This document shows, one piece after another, positions 61,149 to 64,000 of a DNA stretch of 64,000 nt (position 1 is its first letter; the number at the start of each line of letters is the position of its first letter). The notes beneath the pieces were generated by a model. The model had not been told where the DNA came from and did no database searches. It was given only the letters and a program-made list of their open reading frames with translations. The DNA is from Straminergon stramineum (Eukaryota > Streptophyta > Bryopsida > Hypnales > Calliergonaceae). Location of the stretch: positions 17,672,501-17,736,500 of the forward strand of contig OY987268.1 in NCBI GenBank assembly GCA_963920665.1, written 5' to 3'. The translations under genes were made by a program, and so were the position numbers.

Positions 61149-64000
61149 TTTTTTTTTTATTGAAACAAATGGGAGAACCCATTGTCATTAAAAGGAACCG
61201 GTACAACAACCAAGCTGAAAGGATGGTCAAAAAGAAGAGAAACAAAGAACAGAACAGAAAGAAAAAAGGCAAGAGAAGGAAGTTAGCAAAATAAGCAGGG
61301 GGGTGGTCCCCTCCTGCTCCAACTAAGTGAGTTACTAATCCTAGATGCTACCAGTGATGACCGAAGCCAAATGTGATCAAAATCGGTCCAAAGCTTGTGG
61401 GCTAGGAGAGGGCCGAGACGAGCTCCTTGGTGAGTTTTGAGCTGAGCAGCACGTCCAATGTCAAGAAGCGCACCCCAAATGGCAATATGAATACAGGCAA
61501 GAGGCCATTGATCCCACGCAAAAACAGTGCTATTTCTAGAGATCTAGATGATCCAGAGGGCAGAGCCTCGAAGAAAGGACCAAATAATCCTAAAGTCATG
61601 GAACTTCCTCGGGATTGGGGAACCGAAAATGCACTGGGAAGCATTAAATTTGTGATGGGGACCTAAAATTGGGACTACAGCACAAAGGTGATGAAGAATT
61701 GATTGGGAATAATCCCACACTTCTTGGGCACGAGGGCAGAGGAGGAACCTGTGAATGGGAGACTCTTCCACACCTAGGGCACAACATATGCAAGAAGAAT
61801 CAATCCCAGGGGCGATTTGAGCTTGCCATGAGTTGACGGCCACAGCATTGTGCCACATCAACTACATGAAGGCCGCTTCTTTTTGAGATTGGGCCTTACT
61901 CCAAATTGTTTTCTAAGATGGCTCAAATGCATTAGGGAGAAGCCCGGACCATTTGGAAGGGATGGATTGTTTCAGTCGACAGTGCGAAGTTAAAAGGGAG
62001 CGGCCTCCCATAGTTGAGTATTTGAGTAGAGGAGAGCCATTGGCCCAATGCCAACGCCCGGGATCAAATTCAAGGGATGAAACAACCCCAACAAACAAAA
62101 ATTGAGGTGGCCGGTTTCAGCCCTTCTGAACGTGAACGATGTGGATCCGACGAACAAAGCCTCGGTAACTCAACGCAACCTCAACAATTGAAAGAAGGGA
62201 AAGTTGTCTAGATATCTTCCCAACTGTAAATTAGGGTATGGCATCGGGGAGAAAAAACCCTTGAGGTAGTGAGTGAATCATGTTCTGAATTGTACTAGCA
62301 AGCTTCCACATGACTAGTGGAAGGGGGTCCTCATGATGAGCAAAGATGCCAATCCAATCACCTTTCAACCCTGTTGTCGCTTGAGCAATAAGCATGTGGG
62401 TCCAATCTGGTGGAATCAGGGATATCATGAAGAGCCACTAATTACGCTCCTCAACCATGAGGGAGAATCTCAAAGCGAGTACATCCCACGGTACAAAGGC
62501 ATGTAGTTGGAGGTCCCATAGATCCCCAATAGTTCTCAGGCCATTTTGTCCTAGTTGGCAGGCACGTTCTAAAGAGAAGTTAAAATTGGAACCGATGAAG
62601 GTAGAGGCCCACCAAATGCTAGTGGTGAGCACCTCATCCTTGTTCGTTGGGGGTGTGGGATCGATGTACTTGACAATTCGACGCCACGTCGATGTAATTT
62701 GGTTCTAGACAGGAGAGCCTCTTGTGATTGACGGTCGATGGATCATAAGCCATGTTGAAGACGGATACCAGTAGCCTTGTTGGGGGTGGGGTTTCATTCT
62801 ATAGATTCAATGTTGAAGGAGAATTTTAAGCCCCAAGATCCCTGGTTCTACAACAAAGAGCACCCATTTCGCGAGAAGGGCCGTAAGGGAAACTTCAGGA
62901 TCAAGTATCTTGAGCCCTCCAATCATTTTGGGCAAGCAACAGTCAAACCAACACACCTGAGTATAAGAGGTGTGTTTAGAACCACTCTAAAGAAAGTTTC
63001 GCAAATTGCACCGAATGGACCTCAAGGCGTGGATCGAGCCACTCTAGATGGCGATGAAGTAGTAAATAGTGGAGAGCAGGATTGCACTAACCACCGTTAC
63101 TCTGCTTGCAAGCGAAAGGCGTTGAGTTGTCCAATAGGTTAGCTTCCTTGAGATCTTTTGTTGAAGAAAACTATCAATGTCCGGAGTCCCCAGAGAAATG
63201 CCAAACGGCACTCCCAATAGTGTTGATAGTGACCCGGGGGGTGCCCAGGAGAGGCTAAACTGGTCCAACCAGTCTGGCGCAAGAAGCGAAGAAAACCAAT
63301 AGCCAAGGCTTTTGGTCCAATTAATAGATAAGCCCAATGCTAGGCCAAAATGTTCGAGAAGGATGGTATTCCTTAAATCCGCTTCCTATCCCCGAATGGA
63401 GAAGCCGATATCATCTACATATTGGGATAGTAGTTGTTGGATGTCACTCAATGGGAGTTGGATTCCATGAATTCTATCCAACTGAACTTCCTCCTTAGCA
63501 GTCATATTGAGGGCTTCCTCAATTAAGAGAAAGAGGTCAGGCGCAAGGGGGCAACCCTACCTTACGCCTCTCATGATCGGGAACTGGGCAGTGGCTTGTC
63601 CATTCAAAAGTATTGCCGCTGAGGCATCGTTGAGAAGCATTTGAACCCAATGAGAGAATGGTGTAGGAATACCAATTTTCCCCATTACTTTGAACAAGAT
63701 ATCCCAGGAAATGACGTCATAGGCTTTAGTAAAATCTAGTTTCAGAAATATGAGGTCTTGGTTTGATTCTTTGGCCCAGTCTACAATTTCATATTGTAGG
63801 AGGACATTATCTAAGATATACCAAAGTGGAAGGAAGGCGGACTGATCAGGGCTTATAATATCTTTAAGGATGCTTTGTAACCTAAATTGGAGGGTTTTTG
63901 CTAAGATTTTATAGAAGACACTGAGCAAAGTAATTGGGCACCAATTGGTTAGGTAAGTGGGGTCACCTGATTTGGATAAAAGGGTGATGACTACAGATGT
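61149..64000 (-). mobile_element. LINE-type non-LTR retrotransposon, 5' part outside the window
   Basis: On the minus strand the element ends in AATAAAAAAAAAA at 61158-61149, a poly(A) tail. Upstream of it lie a zinc-knuckle-type reverse-transcriptase C-terminal domain and the RT domain. The 5' end (endonuclease) would lie beyond 64000. Confidence 0.88.
61320..64000 (-). pseudogene. LINE reverse transcriptase (ORF2 part), broken
   Basis: From right to left: FYKILAKTLQFRLQ, DIISPDQSAFLP and DLIFLKLDFTKAYD (first catalytic Asp). MRGVR and GCPLAPDLF follow, separated by a TAG at the conserved Gln (63557). SQYVDDIGFSI near 63410 is the YVDD catalytic box. LSTLLGVPFG and KLTYWTTQRLSLASRV give the thumb region. 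At 61860-61540 CICCALGVEESPIHRFLLC is the zf-RVT finger. At least nine stops interrupt the frame, including TAG for expected Trp (AI-stop-SGS and NFL-stop-SGS). The element is inactive. Confidence 0.92.

Overview
The window is nuclear DNA from a land plant (or close streptophyte relative) with a repeat-rich genome. The evidence is GT-AG introns in two recognisable host genes, a plant-type En/Spm (CACTA) element, hAT-like and LINE remnants, and several levels of nested LTR-type insertions. The sequence alone does not settle which plant group it is. Only two intact host genes are seen: an 11-exon ESCRT-III VPS2.3/CHMP2-type gene (48094-51756, minus) and a cytochrome c oxidase subunit 6b gene (coding exons from 55606 to 56870, plus). 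Everything else recognisable is mobile DNA or its debris.

Layout. 241-1658 plus 6279-6298 is a dead hAT-like transposase gene on the minus strand. A 4.6 kb TG...CA element (D, 1659-6278, perfect 5-bp duplication GGCGG) cuts its 5' coding end. 9070-24182 is a nest. Element A (9070-12219 plus 22904-24182) contains its relative B (12220-22903, duplication GAGAA). B contains C (13621-18451, duplication AGGAC), which carries a gag-like or unknown ORF. That ORF is itself split by a solo-LTR-like insertion (16407-17720). A also carries a complete 164-bp CACTA MITE. A, B and D share ends, internal order and a TATA box, and look like solo copies of one very long LTR.

24.49-40.19 kb is a CACTA element of about 15.7 kb with two divergent genes. 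The tnp2-type transposase gene (minus, 25.7-29.9 kb) is full of stops. The accessory, TnpA-like gene (plus, 32462-38592, six exons, 714 codons predicted) is fully open. Its first intron holds a 260-bp tandem array and its 5' flank holds a ~47-bp array.

40.2-46.6 kb is AT-rich non-coding DNA with two small foldback elements. 46.6-47.1 kb is a GC-rich, broken receptor-like kinase fragment. The VPS2.3 and COX6B genes follow, and a ~157-bp foldback element sits in the last intron of COX6B. The right end (61.15-64 kb and beyond) is a broken LINE on the minus strand with its poly(A) tail inside the window. In-frame stops in the dead elements are mostly TAG/TGA, as expected from C-to-T decay of methylated DNA.
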